This document shows positions 59,001-59,183 of a stretch of DNA of 59,183 bases, piece by piece; positions within the stretch are counted from its first letter, which is position 1, and each line of letters starts with the position of its first letter. The stretch covers positions 1 to 59,183 of the forward strand of contig NW_026570530.1 in the NCBI RefSeq assembly GCF_019649055.1. The letters run 5' to 3'. Source of the DNA: Paramacrobiotus metropolitanus (lineage: Eukaryota > Tardigrada > Eutardigrada > Parachela > Macrobiotidae). Made by a program: the position numbers and the translations under genes. The notes beneath the pieces are model-generated. The model did no database searches, was not told where the DNA came from, and saw only the letters and a list, made by a program, of their open reading frames with translations.

Positions 59001-59183
59001 AAACGGCGAAAATTCCTGTACTTCCATCTAACCGGCAAAATTTCGTATTTTGTCTGACCGGCGAAAATCCTGTACTTCTATCTGACCGGCGAAAATCCTG
59101 TACTTCTATCTGATCGGCAAAAGTCCTGTACTTTTATTTAAACGGCGAAAATCCTGTACTTCCATCTGATCGGCAAAATTCCT
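35050..59183. repeat. Satellite array of ~29-bp monomers with higher-order structure
   Basis: At least 24.1 kb (over 800 monomers) continues past the window end. The basic monomer is GGCGAAAATCCCTGTAC followed by TTCTATCTGACC (29 bp). Variants end in CTGATC, TTTAAAC, CTAACT, CTAACC or GGCTGACC, and one diverged type reads GGCAAAAATTTCTGTA. In many stretches about ten variants repeat in a fixed order, giving a ~290-bp higher-order unit (GTATGTTTGGCTGACC recurs at 38472, 38760 and 39078). Longer periods of about 1.5 kb and 3.0 kb appear at 51.9-56.5 kb. Frames at 49926, 52030, 55054 and 58856 are repeat translations. A (peri)centromeric or subtelomeric location is possible but not shown. Confidence 0.95.
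51880..56460. repeat. ~1.5-kb / 3.0-kb higher-order duplications in the satellite
   Basis: An identical 71-codon translation occurs at 52030-52245 and 55054-55269, an exact 3,024-bp offset. An intermediate degraded copy starts near 53530. The marker TATCTTATCGG recurs at 53301 and 54804 (1,503 bp). Blocks of tens of monomers have therefore been amplified together. Confidence 0.75.

Noticed and set aside
49926-59038. Short ORFs in the satellite, including an identical pair at 52030 and 55054
   Set aside because: They are translations of 28-29 bp monomers. Identity of the pair reflects a 3,024-bp DNA duplication.
35050-59183. CRISPR-like array of regular ~29-bp repeats
   Set aside because: There are no unique spacers between repeats; monomers abut head to tail. 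The context is eukaryotic.
1-59183. tRNA, rRNA or other structured RNA genes
   Set aside because: I found no cloverleaf with A/B boxes and no rRNA core motif by reading. A covariance-model search could still reveal one.

Overview
The window looks like accessory, repeat-dominated nuclear DNA of an invertebrate animal. It has spliceable exons with GT-AG introns, several kinds of DNA transposon with intact target-site duplications, a Ty3/gypsy-type retroelement and a very large satellite. Nothing bacterial (operons, ribosome-binding sites) is convincing. The lineage cannot be fixed from the sequence. The F-box gene at 15.4-19.1 kb reminds me of lineage-specific tardigrade families, but that is an impression and was not tested.

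Layout. 1-6.4 kb: gene-poor DNA holding a TA-flanked MITE inside a larger inverted repeat, a hAT-type MITE with a perfect 8-bp duplication, a broken LINE C-terminus (minus strand) and a dispersed TCGCGCGGAGCGCGA repeat. 6.5-10.0 kb: a composite tandem-repeat block alternating near-palindromic ~25-bp units with 9/18-bp units. 10-14.4 kb: further minisatellites, hairpins and a possible second LINE tail. 14.4-14.85 kb: a long foldback element. 15.39-19.15 kb: a plus-strand multi-exon gene with a Tudor/Agenet-like N-terminus and an F-box split exactly by an intron; a 0.9-kb TA-type MITE sits in its first visible intron. 21.28-21.56 kb: one intact exon of a 2-oxoglutarate dehydrogenase E1 gene, with a TA-type MITE 37 bp after its donor site and no other exon of that gene visible. 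22.66-23.52 kb: a second hAT-type element with a perfect palindromic 8-bp duplication.

24.8-35.05 kb: a Ty3/gypsy-class retroelement read on the minus strand. Its pol (RT, RNase H, integrase and a long tail) keeps one frame for 4 kb but carries five in-frame stops. Downstream lies a 4.8-kb second ORF, broken by about five frameshifts, preceded by a splice-acceptor-like site, and containing a tandemly duplicated domain. The 5' end (LTR, any gag, protease) is missing: the element runs straight into a 29-bp-monomer satellite that fills the last 24.1 kb and continues past the window.

The most striking signal is in the retroelement. The 8-mer AAAGGTCA (the nuclear-receptor half-site AGGTCA with an AA extension) occurs exactly 28 times between 24.86 and 34.99 kb, where chance predicts well under one. 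Inside the ORFs it falls in all three reading frames, and by eye it is absent from the rest of the window. That pattern points to DNA-level rather than protein-level retention and is the best candidate here for an undescribed regulatory system.
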